From the NCBI GenBank assembly GCA_015523605.1, contig WAKC01000019.1, positions 1 to 42,998 of the forward strand: a stretch of 42,998 nucleotides of DNA, written 5' to 3'. A program made the translations under genes and the position numbers. This stretch comes from Candidatus Geothermarchaeota archaeon (GTDB lineage: Archaea; Thermoproteota; Nitrososphaeria; Geothermarchaeales; JDFR-13). Under the pieces are notes generated by a model. That model saw only the letters and a list, made by a program, of their open reading frames with translations, was not told the DNA's origin and searched no databases. Below are positions 7,736-17,541 of this stretch, piece by piece. Numbering within the stretch: position 1 is the first letter of the stretch; every line of letters begins with the position of its first letter.

Positions 7736-10033
7736 TTGAAATTTTATTATTTGACGGTGATAACTAAAAACAGAAAGATAGTTATCTTCATTGCCTCGTT
7801 GTCAATTACAGCCATAATCATATTTATGATTCTAAATCCATTTATAGGGAACACCTCTCAACCTACAACCCCCAATGTTACATATCCAGGCTACACCAAT
7901 ATCCCCTCAAATCAGACGACACTTTACAATCCACTACAATATCTGGCTGATTTATCCGAAGACAAAGTTTTAGTGAGGTTATATGGAGATAGAATCCTGG
8001 AACTACCCTTGATAGACGCGTCGAAAGAGCCGTACCAGAAATATTTAAACCTCTTAATGAGCTACATACCCTCATTAGAATATAACTATACAGTTACATA
8101 CATTGATAGAGATGGGAATGTCGAGTTCCTAGGTGGAGTATCTGCCTCTGGTTACGAGTCATATTTAAGGTTTGAGTTGGAGGCGATAGAGATATATAGA
8201 TTGGGATATGGAATTGAAATGATAATATCTGAGGTCGATAATCTAGAGAATAAAGTTATAGTTATACATAATAGGATATATGATTTAAGTGATTGGATCT
8301 CCCTCCTATCCCTGGTAAGAGGAAGGAATGTAGTTAGTGGAGTCGTTATAGACCCCGATTTTCTGGGATGGGCAATATGGATGTTTAACCTCAGGGTAAA
8401 TAAAGATATATATGTTGATGGAGAAGTAGCTACTCTCACAAATATCTTGCTAATCCTTGAACAGCCGATTTATAATTCTATGATAAATTATTGGAATATC
8501 GAGACTGAGATACTATTCTGGAGTATCGTGGCTAGGCCAGCCTTCTCACTAGCCTTTAATATTGCTATTGAAGACTTTCTAGAGTTGAGACTACTCTATA
8601 AAAACTATGCACTATACTTTTCAAGGGGATTCAATGTTGTAATGCCACAAGACAAACCAATCGATGGGTTATTTGGATGTGCCACACCACTCAGACTTGT
8701 AAATATGGGTGATGTAAACGATTGTAGGGTGAGGGCCCTCGCCCAATCAATCTTTCTAACTTATGCACTGGGATATCCAGTCGGTGTGATAGATGATATC
8801 GACAGTTTTAGGCCATCATATCCTGGCAGCGTATTGATAATACCCTCGTTAATATCTCAGGATGTGGGCAACCCTCTCTTCACGATAGACTTGAATGGAG
8901 ATCGAATTCCAGAGAGATATATAGATATAGTGGAGATCCGGTATAGCCTCGAAGATATTGGGAGGACAAGGCAGTATACTAAATTCCTGATATACCTGTT
9001 AAACCCAGATACACCAACCTATCCCTATGAAGGCTTATTCAAATATGCTTCGGAGATAGAATTTACAGGGCTTAAAAAATACTTCGATGGACTACCAAAA
9101 ATGTTTAAGCCTCCATGGGCTCCAGCCGTGGAAACACTATATATAGATGACCCAATGTATAGAACCGATTTTACCATTTATGGATATGAATATGCTGAGG
9201 CCAAGTTAATAGGCCCAATACTGAAAAGCCGATACCTCATTTATAATATCAGCCGAGAACTCTTCTTCGATATACCTGATCAATATATATATGCAATGCT
9301 TACGGAAAGATCCGCAGATTCACCCACCAGTTCGATAGTTAAAGAGTTATATAAAGTTTCAAATATAGAGCCTACCTGTAAAACCTCATGTAGGGTAGAC
9401 GAATGGATTGGCGAGAATATAGATGAGGGGATAGGCGAGAATAAGATTAAGGTATTTAGAGATGAGATGATAGAGGCCGAGTGGGATATACTATGGAAGG
9501 TAAGGCATTTCAACCAGACAGGTTTCACCGGATATACATATTCCCTGATCTTCCAAGGAATATATGAGGGTACAAATCTCAAAGTATTTTACGACTTGAG
9601 ACTTGAATATCCAAATCTAACAGTAAACATAAAAATACAATATTCAGAAGAGGATTCGATAGATGACAATACCTCTACATTAACCATGTTCATTACATAT
9701 GGTATACCTCCATATCCAGTGGGAAATGAGTCACCTGTAAACCCGCAATTCCACCAAGCATTCTCCCTATCCACCATATTTGTATTGGAGAAGGACCGAC
9801 CAGAAGAAATAGTCATATTCCCTAGTAAGGAAACATTCACCATACCCCACCTATCCCCAGAAAACGGAACTATAAAGTTGAAGACAATCCACTATACAGC
9901 AATATACGACTTATCCAAAGAACCAATAGAAGAAACCGAGATATTCACTTACAAAATGATACTCATTACAGCATTTTACTATCAAAACCATGAAACAGCC
10001 ATATTCATCAAATTCAACAATATTGAGGAATAA
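7736..10033 (+). CDS. Large exported or membrane-anchored protein of unknown function
   Basis: 765 aa. Residues about 15-35 form a hydrophobic anchor after a basic N-terminus (KNRK), followed by a Thr/Pro/Asn-rich stretch typical of archaeal exoproteins. The rest is soluble and presumably outside the cell. A segment near residues 325-350 (GDVNDCRVRALAQ then LGYPVGVI) resembles the Cys-helix region of transglutaminase-like cysteine enzymes, but I could not find a convincing His/Asp pair after it. Near 550-555 there is a Cys pair (CKTSC). The start is uncertain: TTG 7736, TTG 7751 or GTG 7757 are all in frame and ahead of the anchor. Not recognised as a known family. Confidence 0.75.
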   Translation: MKFYYLTVITKNRKIVIFIASLSITAIIIFMILNPFIGNTSQPTTPNVTYPGYTNIPSNQTTLYNPLQYLADLSEDKVLVRLYGDRILELPLIDASKEPYQKYLNLLMSYIPSLEYNYTVTYIDRDGNVEFLGGVSASGYESYLRFELEAIEIYRLGYGIEMIISEVDNLENKVIVIHNRIYDLSDWISLLSLVRGRNVVSGVVIDPDFLGWAIWMFNLRVNKDIYVDGEVATLTNILLILEQPIYNSMINYWNIETEILFWSIVARPAFSLAFNIAIEDFLELRLLYKNYALYFSRGFNVVMPQDKPIDGLFGCATPLRLVNMGDVNDCRVRALAQSIFLTYALGYPVGVIDDIDSFRPSYPGSVLIIPSLISQDVGNPLFTIDLNGDRIPERYIDIVEIRYSLEDIGRTRQYTKFLIYLLNPDTPTYPYEGLFKYASEIEFTGLKKYFDGLPKMFKPPWAPAVETLYIDDPMYRTDFTIYGYEYAEAKLIGPILKSRYLIYNISRELFFDIPDQYIYAMLTERSADSPTSSIVKELYKVSNIEPTCKTSCRVDEWIGENIDEGIGENKIKVFRDEMIEAEWDILWKVRHFNQTGFTGYTYSLIFQGIYEGTNLKVFYDLRLEYPNLTVNIKIQYSEEDSIDDNTSTLTMFITYGIPPYPVGNESPVNPQFHQAFSLSTIFVLEKDRPEEIVIFPSKETFTIPHLSPENGTIKLKTIHYTAIYDLSKEPIEETEIFTYKMILITAFYYQNHETAIFIKFNNIEE

Positions 10034-10413
10034 CATATTTTTTAAACTTAATAGTTTAAAACTAAACAGATTACAAATATCCAAAATTAAAAGTCTAGAC
10101 TCCCTATCCAAAAAGAGTCGTTAGAAATAGAGGTGTGTAGATATCCGATATATATTGGTTAGATCATTTCAATATTGAATATTTTAGAGTTATTTATAGT
10201 TTTAATTTAATAACATCGAGATTTTAAAATTATATTTTCGGGATTATCCGGGAGTTGGAAATTGTTGATTTAGATTTTTTTATTTTGGGAAGTAAGTTTT
10301 TATCTTAATAATTTCTTTTCAAACCATTTTTTTAATGGATTTTATCTAAACTTTCTTGATAGGGTCGATTCCGAATCATGTCGCTTATTCTGGGTTTTTC
10401 TCTTTTTTATGGT
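10034..10413. other. 380-nt convergent intergenic region
   Basis: It lies between a plus-strand gene ending at 10033 and a minus-strand gene ending at 10414. It contains the 65-nt repeat at 10041-10105 and otherwise only T-rich sequence with no open frame of note. No tRNA-like fold was seen. Confidence 0.6.
10041..10105. repeat. Copy 1 of a 65-nt intergenic element with conserved ends
   Basis: It begins with the 20-nt inverted repeat TTTAAACTTAATAGTTTAAA (8-bp arms, 4-nt loop) and ends with TCTAGACTCCCT. Exactly 33 nt separate the two blocks. The second copy at 17349-17413 matches 19/20 and 12/12 in the end blocks with identical spacing, and 15/33 in the middle. Both copies lie between converging genes. 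It could be a bidirectional terminator, a protein-binding site, a small RNA or a miniature mobile remnant. Confidence 0.65.
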
Positions 10414-11190
10414 TTATAGTTTCTCTATCGCGGCTAATAGCTGGTCTTCTATTCTACTGTGATCTTGGAAGTGTTTGTTGATGTCTTTTGTGGCTAGATA
10501 TGCCCAGTAAATTGTGAATAGCCCTATCGTTATTATTGATAGTATGATGTATAGGATGGTATCTCTCTTCTCTATTCTGCCTATTTCCTCTATATCAACT
10601 TCTAGACCACCTAATCCCTCCTCCCTAAGCTTCTTATCTATCCTAGTCAGTATATTCTTCTCCGATGCTCCGAGCTTTATAAGAGAGTCATTAACCATGT
10701 GTAATACGTACCATATAAGTATATTTAGTATGAAGACTAGGATTGCCCATAGAACGGGGCTTCTCTCGCCTGAAAGCTTATACTCCATCTCCCTTACCTC
10801 ATTATCCACCCACCTTGATAGATCTTGAAATCCCTTTTTCTCTAGGTAGAGGGCCAAGTTTCTATAGAGATTCCTCACTCTATCGAAGTGTTTGTTTATC
10901 CTATCAAGCCATACATAGACGAGATATAGGAATATTAAGGCTCCTATTATCACGCCTGATATTAGTATCGCCATACCTGTGAAGAAGAGGGTGAAGGGAA
11001 ATGGGAATGTGGGTGACATTCCCCAGAAAGGTAGTGTTAGGAAGGTGCTTATCATTGATAGAAGGCCTGCAATAACAAGTATGAAACCAAGTAGGGGTAG
11101 CCATTCAGGAATTTCTTGGTCGGTCTCCCTCCGTTTATCAATGTATCTACGGATCATCTCAAATTCATAACTCGCATCATCTCTCGTCAT
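10414..11190 (-). CDS. Integral membrane protein of unknown function
   Basis: 258 aa, starting at ATG 11190. A charged N-terminus (about 30 aa) is followed by two hydrophobic hairpin segments (about 29-55 and 65-95), a basic/acidic helical cytoplasmic-looking stretch (about 95-140), then two more membrane segments (about 145-165 and 212-232). The last of these, SIITIGLFTIYWAYLATKDIN, recalls DUF4234-type membrane proteins, but this is a weak resemblance. No catalytic motif is visible. It has no obvious operon partner. Confidence 0.75.
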   Translation of the reverse strand: MTRDDASYEFEMIRRYIDKRRETDQEIPEWLPLLGFILVIAGLLSMISTFLTLPFWGMSPTFPFPFTLFFTGMAILISGVIIGALIFLYLVYVWLDRINKHFDRVRNLYRNLALYLEKKGFQDLSRWVDNEVREMEYKLSGERSPVLWAILVFILNILIWYVLHMVNDSLIKLGASEKNILTRIDKKLREEGLGGLEVDIEEIGRIEKRDTILYIILSIITIGLFTIYWAYLATKDINKHFQDHSRIEDQLLAAIEKL

Positions 11191-11280
11191 CGTAATAATA
11201 TTAGATAGATTAAACTCGTATAATAATGGATTTTCAGTAATGAAATGATGCCAAATAATTTGTTAAACGGAGTTTCTAAG

Positions 11281-12144
11281 CTAGTGGCTTACCCTTATAT
11301 TGGTACCTAGATTATCTCTCTTATTCCAAGCTATTAATACATAGGTATCTCTAAATTCGTGATATTCGAGTGCGTCTACCTCCCCATAATATATCCATAG
11401 TATCCCGAGAAGCGATGCTATATCCCATAGCCTACTCTTCATCCTCCCGAGGGATTTATAACCGGGTAATGAGTAATAGTGTCTGAACTGGACGCCCCTT
11501 ATAGGATCATAATCTGTAAATATGGATACAACCCCTCTACCCTCAGGATCTATACCTCCATCTACGACGAGCCTCTCGAATGCTTTTCTATACATAAGTA
11601 TCCATCCTAGATTCGCCTGTTCTATGAGGACTATCGAGTCTTTATGTGTCAAATTATAGAGTGCAGATACCATAGAGACGTATTCGAATACGTCGAAGTG
11701 TGGCATTGATGAGCCCCAGAATATAACCATGTCATATTCGTCTTTGGTATACTCATCTATTCTTTTTGCATCAGCCTCTATCGAGGAATAGGAAATATTA
11801 TCTATATCTAAGGTTTCAATCCATTTTCCGATGTATTTTAGGTCATCCCTCCTTATATCGGTGAATAACACCTCAACCTTGTATCCCAAGTCTGAGAGGG
11901 CCTTACAGATAGATGCTCCGGCAATCCCTGTTCCACATCCAAGCTCCAAGATCTTTATCCTTTCCTTTCCTGAAAGGGCTTTAAACGAATCATGTTTCAC
12001 AAGTGTCTCCTTGAAGAATTTTGTTATAGCCCTTGATCTTTTAAGTGCTCTTTCATCATCCGGTTTCATCGGCCAACTAAGGTATCTATATATATCTTGT
12101 AGATTGTTCATCAAAAATAATATTTGAGTCGGCGTTTTTATCAT
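11281..12144 (-). CDS. Class I SAM-dependent methyltransferase
   Basis: 287 aa. Motif I ILELGCGTGIAGA lies at about 70-82, followed by an acidic motif II (FTDIRRDD) and a YDMVIFWGSS strand in the motif IV position. This is the Rossmann methyltransferase order. The substrate is unknown; MVIFWGSSMPHFD is not a standard N-methyl motif. It starts at ATG 12144; Met12 is an alternative. It lies 73 nt downstream of the argG stop on the same strand, so co-transcription is possible but not shown. Confidence 0.85.
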   Translation of the reverse strand: MIKTPTQILFLMNNLQDIYRYLSWPMKPDDERALKRSRAITKFFKETLVKHDSFKALSGKERIKILELGCGTGIAGASICKALSDLGYKVEVLFTDIRRDDLKYIGKWIETLDIDNISYSSIEADAKRIDEYTKDEYDMVIFWGSSMPHFDVFEYVSMVSALYNLTHKDSIVLIEQANLGWILMYRKAFERLVVDGGIDPEGRGVVSIFTDYDPIRGVQFRHYYSLPGYKSLGRMKSRLWDIASLLGILWIYYGEVDALEYHEFRDTYVLIAWNKRDNLGTNIRVSH

Positions 12145-12217
12145 TGGAAGATGTAACTGGCCTATCTTACGATTCCCAATAGGTTATAAGCCCTTAGATT
12201 CTTGTAAAGGTTCTATA

Positions 12218-13414
12218 TCAATTCTCTACCTCCTTTCTAGCTTTATTGGCTGTGAGTGAGTATAGGCTATAGAGTTTTATGAAGCCTTCAGCCTCTTCAG
12301 ATGTTGGGTACCACCCCTCATCATAGCTAATCAAATCTTTAGAGTATAGTGAATACGGACTTTCTCTCCCCACGATTACGAGGGCTCCTTTATAGACCTT
12401 CAGTTTTACCTTCCCAGTAACATATTTATTTAACGAGTCTATGGCGATGTCTAAATGCGTCTTTAGAGGGTCTATCCATAGACCTTGGTAGACTAGGTCC
12501 GTCCATAACCCATCGAGGTATTTTTTAAGCCTAAGTTCTTTAGGTGTTAGAACCATCCTCTCCAACTCCTTATGAGCCTCTATCAATGTTAGTGCAGCAG
12601 GGGCTTCATATACCTCCCTACTCTTAAGCCCTATTACCCTGCTTTCTATATAGTCTATTCTTCCATAGCCATAGGACCCTATTAAACCGTTCAACAATTC
12701 TATCATCTCGACCTCATCATATACTTCTCCATTCACTTTATATGGCAACCCCTCTCTAAACTCTATATCTAGATATAATGGATGGTCTGGAGCTTCATGG
12801 TAGGGTTTCGTCCATTCGAAGGCCTCCTCAGGAGGCTCCTCCATAGGATCTTCTAATATACCTCCTTCGATGCTCCTTGACCAGAGGTTCTCATCGATAC
12901 TAAATTTCTTATGTATTGACGAGACATTATATCCATGTTTATTTAGTATCTCGATGCTCCTGGCCCTCGTCAATCTCAACTCCCTCACCGGAGCTATAAT
13001 ATCGACTTCAGATCCTAGATATGCCTTGAGCGTTACATCAAACCTTACCTGATCGTTACCCTTACCTGTACATCCATGTGCAACTGCATCAGCCCCCTCC
13101 TGAATAGCTATTTCTGCAACCTTCTTTGCTATCAGAGGTCTTGCGAGTGCAGAGCCTAGTGGATATTTATCTTCATATAATGCGTTAGCCTTAACCGCCG
13201 GGAAGACGTACTCCTCTATAAATTCTTTCTTCGCGTCAATAGTATAATGTTTAGATGCTCCAAGTTCATATGCCTTCTCCTCTACACCCTCTAACTCTCC
13301 CTTCTGACCTACATCGACTGTGACGGTTATAACCTCAGCATCATACTTCTCTTTAAGTAGAACTATGATTGTAGATGTATCGAGACCACCTGAATATGCG
13401 AGTACAACCTTCAT
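12218..13414 (-). CDS. argG: Argininosuccinate synthase
   Basis: 398 aa from ATG 13414; an upstream in-frame TTG at 13441 would add nine residues, but the family N-terminus (MKVVLAYSGGLDTS) favours 13414. The ATP-pyrophosphatase P-loop SGGLDTS is near the N-terminus. AHGCTGKGNDQVRFD (citrulline/aspartate site) and YPLGSALARPLIAKK are diagnostic. It joins citrulline and aspartate in arginine synthesis. It is divergent from an ACT-domain protein across a 97-nt gap carrying an inverted repeat. argH is not in this window. Confidence 0.97.
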   Translation of the reverse strand: MKVVLAYSGGLDTSTIIVLLKEKYDAEVITVTVDVGQKGELEGVEEKAYELGASKHYTIDAKKEFIEEYVFPAVKANALYEDKYPLGSALARPLIAKKVAEIAIQEGADAVAHGCTGKGNDQVRFDVTLKAYLGSEVDIIAPVRELRLTRARSIEILNKHGYNVSSIHKKFSIDENLWSRSIEGGILEDPMEEPPEEAFEWTKPYHEAPDHPLYLDIEFREGLPYKVNGEVYDEVEMIELLNGLIGSYGYGRIDYIESRVIGLKSREVYEAPAALTLIEAHKELERMVLTPKELRLKKYLDGLWTDLVYQGLWIDPLKTHLDIAIDSLNKYVTGKVKLKVYKGALVIVGRESPYSLYSKDLISYDEGWYPTSEEAEGFIKLYSLYSLTANKARKEVEN

Positions 13415-13468
13415 CATCCCAACCCTATACTCAATATTCAAACTTGGAACAGATTCTTTTGATTAGTG

Positions 13469-13485
13469 AAATGTAAATAACATTT
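13469..13485. promoter_or_regulatory. Inverted repeat in the argG / ACT-protein divergent promoter
   Basis: AAATGT-AAATA-ACATTT: 6-bp arms with a 5-nt spacer. An overlapping second pair, TAACAT (13478-13483) and ATGTTA (13496-13501), extends the symmetry toward the plus-strand gene start at 13512. It sits where a regulator could control both divergent genes. Confidence 0.45.
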
Positions 13486-13511
13486 GTTACATATTATGTT
13501 ATATTTGGAAC

Positions 13512-14186
13512 ATGAAGACAGTATCACAAGTAGTTGAAGAGATTATCTCTGGAGATCCCATCCTACGCATATCCATAGAGAGGGGTATAGTCAACTATAC
13601 TAGATTGGCTCAGAAGCTCAGGCCAGCTATATCCCGTGCACTAGGTAAAGAAGTCTCATTAGATTCTGTAAAGATGGCTCTAATAAGGTATGCAGATAGA
13701 GTGAGAGGTAGAGAGTATAGAGTGGAGGAGGATGTCTTAAAAGTCTTATCCAGATCCACCGTTGAAGTTAGAACTGGAATCTCAATAATAACAGTTAGGA
13801 TCGACGCGATATACAATATCTATCCCCTCCTATCAGAGATAGCTTTAAAAGCGAGGTTCTTCGCCGTCATGCAGAGCATATTAGCTGTGACGATCGCTCT
13901 GGATGATGAGGCTGCGGAGGAGCTTTTAAATAATGTGAATAGGGAGAATGTCATCTCTGCACAGAGAGGCTATGCCGCCATAGTGATTGTAAGCCCAATA
14001 GATGTGATGTATGTACCAGGTGTAATAGCATATATCTCAAATGTCCTAGCACTCAACGATATAAACATCGTACATGTAGAGTCGTGCTACACAGATACAA
14101 TCTTGATAGTATCTAGGGAAGACCTACCAAAAGCTTTTGAATTGTTGATGAAGCATCTCGATATGGCCAGAACCATGCTGGGATAA
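13512..14186 (+). CDS. ACT-domain protein, probable amino-acid-responsive regulator
   Basis: 224 aa. Residues 1-75 are helical and look like a small DNA- or protein-binding domain (SQVVEEIISGDPILRISIERG, VNYTRLAQKL). Residues about 150-215 fit an ACT domain (AAIVIVSPID, YVPGVIAYISNVLALNDINIVHV, TILIVSREDLPKAFELL); ACT domains often bind amino acids. The preceding 75-145 region may be a second, more divergent ACT-like repeat. It has no enzyme domain attached. The ATG at 13512 lacks a clear Shine-Dalgarno and probably gives a leaderless message with a TATA-like TTACATATTA at 13488-13497. Divergent placement beside argG suggests control of arginine or aspartate-family metabolism, which is inference. 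Confidence 0.8.
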   Translation: MKTVSQVVEEIISGDPILRISIERGIVNYTRLAQKLRPAISRALGKEVSLDSVKMALIRYADRVRGREYRVEEDVLKVLSRSTVEVRTGISIITVRIDAIYNIYPLLSEIALKARFFAVMQSILAVTIALDDEAAEELLNNVNRENVISAQRGYAAIVIVSPIDVMYVPGVIAYISNVLALNDINIVHVESCYTDTILIVSREDLPKAFELLMKHLDMARTMLG

Positions 14187-14372
14187 ATATTCATTCCAAT
14201 TTGGAGGATCCAGATAATCAAATCTTTTCGATAGGATGTTTTGAAACAGATATATTTCATTATTTAGGGAAATGGATGATGACCACATATCTTTCAATAG
14301 CCCCCCCTAATGAAATAAAGAGTGTCAAGACAGAGAGGTTATTTTATTTAGACTAGCTAATAATTATTAAGA

Positions 14373-15101
14373 GTGGTTGATTTGAAGGCAAAGAACTTCG
14401 GATATTACATTGAATTCTATAGGAACATTGTAGAGGGAAGCCATCATTTAAACCTGGAGAAGATAGCCTCGATGCTCGAGTATGAAAAGGATGATTGGAT
14501 GCTATGGTATATATTGGGTTACACCTTATATGATGCTGGTGAGTATCTAGAAGCAATTAAAGCCTTCAAAAATGCCCTTGAATTGAATAAAGATTTCCAT
14601 CTAGCTAGTTTCTTCCTAGAACAATCGGTTCTAATGCATATTGTAAATTTTCTTGACAATCGATTTATAGATGAGGGTGACTTACTAGATGTCTTAAACT
14701 TTGTAGGTGAGAATCTATCCAGAATGAGTATACGTATTGAAGATATTTTTGATAGACCCTTTGGAGCTATCGATCTACGAAAAATAGATTCTATGGTGTT
14801 AAAGGCATACACCAGCATACCTGAATCGTTTATCTATGGAGGCCTATCAATGATTAATCTGTTTAAAACGATTAATCTAATTATCAATGGCGAATTTGAT
14901 GATGCTGTTGAGGTAACAAAATATGGCTTAAGGTATTGCTATGATGCCCTTTCCAAGTCAAAGGACGAGGATTATAGAAAAATGATGGAACGTTTCCATG
15001 AATTATTTTTTGATGTATTGAAAATAGCTTTTAAGAGGGGATTCAATAAAACAGAAATTATCAATGACTATGTAGAACTATTCAATGAATTGGCAAGATA
15101 A
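14373..15101 (+). CDS. TPR-repeat protein of unknown function
   Basis: 242 aa from GTG 14373. One clear tetratricopeptide unit lies at about 43-76 (WYILGYTLYDAGEYLEAI, FKNALELNKDF); the remaining helical sequence probably contains degenerate repeats. No signal peptide, metal site or catalytic motif is visible. TPR proteins act as scaffolds, and no partner is evident nearby. The gap before it (14187-14372) holds a 7-C run but no recognisable element. Confidence 0.75.
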   Translation: MVDLKAKNFGYYIEFYRNIVEGSHHLNLEKIASMLEYEKDDWMLWYILGYTLYDAGEYLEAIKAFKNALELNKDFHLASFFLEQSVLMHIVNFLDNRFIDEGDLLDVLNFVGENLSRMSIRIEDIFDRPFGAIDLRKIDSMVLKAYTSIPESFIYGGLSMINLFKTINLIINGEFDDAVEVTKYGLRYCYDALSKSKDEDYRKMMERFHELFFDVLKIAFKRGFNKTEIINDYVELFNELAR

Positions 15102-15297
15102 AAGCTAAAATACATCTATAGATATACGCTCCAATTATTAAACCTATTTAATAAAGTTTAATAGCCACTATAGTGACCATCTAATTAATTTGATATTGTG
15201 TTTAGCCCTGTAAATATGTCTCCAAAAATATCCTTGTTACTATTTTTTAGACAATGTTATCAATATTATTTATGTTATATACTTTAGGTGATGAGTC

Positions 15298-17262
15298 TTG
15301 ACTGAAGCTCTGCCATTCGATGAAAGGTATATTCCGTCACTGAATGAATACCTACAGTATTATGAAAAGAGTCTAGATGATCTGGAGGGCTTCTGGGATG
15401 GGAATGCCAGGCAACTGAAGTGGTATAGGTATTGGGATGTAGTTTTAGACCGGTCAAACCCGCCATTCTATAAGTGGTTCGTAGGCGGTGAGACCAATAT
15501 AAATCTGAACGCTCTTGACAGGTGGGTTGGGACATCCCTTGAGAATAGGGTTGCCTATTATTGGGTTGGGGAGGATGGGAGTAGGAGGACGATAAGCTAT
15601 AGGGAGTTATTTAGAGAGGTTAACCGCTTCTCATTCGTCCTAAAAGAGTTTATAGGTGTTGGAAAGGGAGATACAGTCACATTATATCTCCCCATGATTC
15701 CGGAACTACCTATCTCAATGCTTTCAATAGCTAGGATAGGCGCCATACATAGCGTTGTATTCTCTGGATTCAGCTCTGCAGCCCTAGCTGAGAGGATAGT
15801 GGATGCCGAGTCAAAAGTAGTTGTTACAGCCGATGGTTTCTACAGGAGGGGAAACATAATAAACTTGAAAGAGCGTGTTGATGAGGCTGTGGCCATGGCT
15901 AGAGATAGAGGTGTAGATGTTGAGAAGGTTATTGTAGTGAAGAGGTTGGATGGTAACGTTAAGATGCATATGAATAGGGATTACTGGTATCACGAGTTGA
16001 TGGCTGAAGCCCCTCAAAAAGTTTATGTACCTCCCGAGAAGATGAAGTCTACAGATATACTATTCATCCTCTATACAAGTGGTACTACTGGTAAGCCGAA
16101 GGGTATAATGCATAGTGTCGGGGGCTATATGACCTACATCTATAACGTCTTCAAATGGAATTGGGATCCAAGGCCTGAAGATATATATTGGTGTGCAGCT
16201 GATATCGGCTGGATAACGGGGCATACCTATATCGTATATGGCCCTTTAATGCATAACATGACCTCGATAATGTATGAAGGAGCTCCAGACTATCCTAAGC
16301 CAGATATTATATGGAGGATTGTCGAGGAATATGGTGTAAATACTTTCTATACAAGTCCGACACTCCTTCGACTCCTAAGGAAATACGGTGATAAATGGAT
16401 TGAAAATGTAGATCTCTCAAGCCTAAGGATACTAGGTACAGTAGGGGAACCTATAAACCCGGATGTATGGAAGTGGTATTATGAGAAGATAGGTAGGAAT
16501 GCATGCCCAATAGTTGATACCTGGTGGCAGACCGAGACAGGAGCCGCTATGCTATCACCCGCACCGGGGATAGCACTAGTCCCATTAAAGCCTGGTAGCG
16601 CCACACTACCCCTACCCGGTATCGTCGCCGATGTGATTAAAGAAGATGGCAGTAGATCCGAGCCTGGAGAGAAGGGGTATCTAGTTGTTAAGGAGCCATG
16701 GCCCGGGATGCTTATGGGTATATGGGGAGACCCCGATAGATACATCAACACATACTGGTCTAGATTCAGCGATCCAGAGAAAGGTATCTGGATATACTAC
16801 CCAGCTGATTACGCAGTGAGGGATAGCGATGGATACTTCTGGATACTTGGAAGAGCGGATGAAGTGCTCAAGATAGCTGGCCATAGAATCGGAACCATAG
16901 AGCTTGAGGACGCGATAATAACCCATCCAGCAGTGAGTGAAGCGGCCGTCGTAGGCGCTCCAGACCCTGTCAAAGGAGAGCTACCCATAGCAGTCGTAAC
17001 ACTCAAGGAGGGCTACACTCCCAGTGAGGAATTGGCCGAGGAGATTAAAGAGACTGTTAGGAGGGTTATAGGCCCAATAGCCACACCTAAAAAAGTTGTC
17101 TTCGTAAACAAACTACCCAAGACAAGGAGTGGAAAGATAATGAGAAGAATAATTATAGCCATGCTCCACGACAGACCCATCGGCGACACATCAACCCTAG
17201 AAGATCCATCAGCAGTAGAGGAATTAAAGGAAGCGATAGAGAGTCTAAAGAAGTCGTTCTAA
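15298..17262 (+). CDS. acs: Acetyl-CoA synthetase (AMP-forming)
   Basis: 654 aa, standard for Acs. The adenylate loop [11 protein letters not shown] is at 259-269, DTWWQTETG follows in the middle, and the C-terminal acylation lysine is in RSGKIMRR (Lys613). W[13 protein letters not shown] is typical of acetate-specific members. It activates acetate (possibly propionate) to the acyl-CoA via the adenylate. The start is TTG at 15298, with an AGGTGAT ribosome-binding site a few bases upstream; the ATG at 15292 is out of frame. It stands alone. Confidence 0.95.
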   Translation: MTEALPFDERYIPSLNEYLQYYEKSLDDLEGFWDGNARQLKWYRYWDVVLDRSNPPFYKWFVGGETNINLNALDRWVGTSLENRVAYYWVGEDGSRRTISYRELFREVNRFSFVLKEFIGVGKGDTVTLYLPMIPELPISMLSIARIGAIHSVVFSGFSSAALAERIVDAESKVVVTADGFYRRGNIINLKERVDEAVAMARDRGVDVEKVIVVKRLDGNVKMHMNRDYWYHELMAEAPQKVYVPPEKMKSTDILFILYTSGTTGKPKGIMHSVGGYMTYIYNVFKWNWDPRPEDIYWCAADIGWITGHTYIVYGPLMHNMTSIMYEGAPDYPKPDIIWRIVEEYGVNTFYTSPTLLRLLRKYGDKWIENVDLSSLRILGTVGEPINPDVWKWYYEKIGRNACPIVDTWWQTETGAAMLSPAPGIALVPLKPGSATLPLPGIVADVIKEDGSRSEPGEKGYLVVKEPWPGMLMGIWGDPDRYINTYWSRFSDPEKGIWIYYPADYAVRDSDGYFWILGRADEVLKIAGHRIGTIELEDAIITHPAVSEAAVVGAPDPVKGELPIAVVTLKEGYTPSEELAEEIKETVRRVIGPIATPKKVVFVNKLPKTRSGKIMRRIIIAMLHDRPIGDTSTLEDPSAVEELKEAIESLKKSF

Positions 17263-17272
17263 CCACCCACCC

Positions 17273-17278
17273 TTTTTT
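17273..17278 (+). terminator. T-run terminator after acs
   Basis: Six T residues follow a C-rich stretch about 10 nt after the acs stop codon. Archaeal RNA polymerase terminates on such T tracts without needing a hairpin. Confidence 0.45.
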
Positions 17279-17348
17279 CTACATATCAACATCAAAATCA
17301 GAACTCAATAAAAACGCTCCACTAAAAACATTGTTATTAGAATTCTAT

Positions 17349-17413
17349 TTTAAACTAAATAGTTTAAATCTAAAAAGTAAATTATAAATCCTTAGATAAA
17401 CTCTAGACTCCCT
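17349..17413. repeat. Copy 2 of the 65-nt intergenic element with conserved ends
   Basis: The inverted repeat TTTAAACTAAATAGTTTAAA at 17349-17368 (9-bp arms if the central A/T pair is counted) and TCTAGACTCCCT at 17402-17413 are separated by 33 nt, exactly as in copy 1. It again lies between a plus-strand gene (acs) and a minus-strand gene (crotonase) that converge. Confidence 0.65.
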
Positions 17414-17541
17414 GGGAAATCATTATCATTATGAGGGGGTTAAGTATAGAGTTTCCTCTGTCCTCTGTAATCGTTTTTCCTTATACAGAGTGATATAGCA
17501 TATATAGATAGGGGGTTTAGGTAATATATTCAATCGGTGGA

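Noticed and set aside
14299-14306. Run of seven C residues in the gap before the TPR gene
   Set aside because: It is short and not next to a start codon or a frame, so it is not evidence for slippage.
14274-14340. ATGATGA box that could be the C box of a C/D small RNA
   Set aside because: No CTGA D box or paired C'/D' boxes follow at the right distance.
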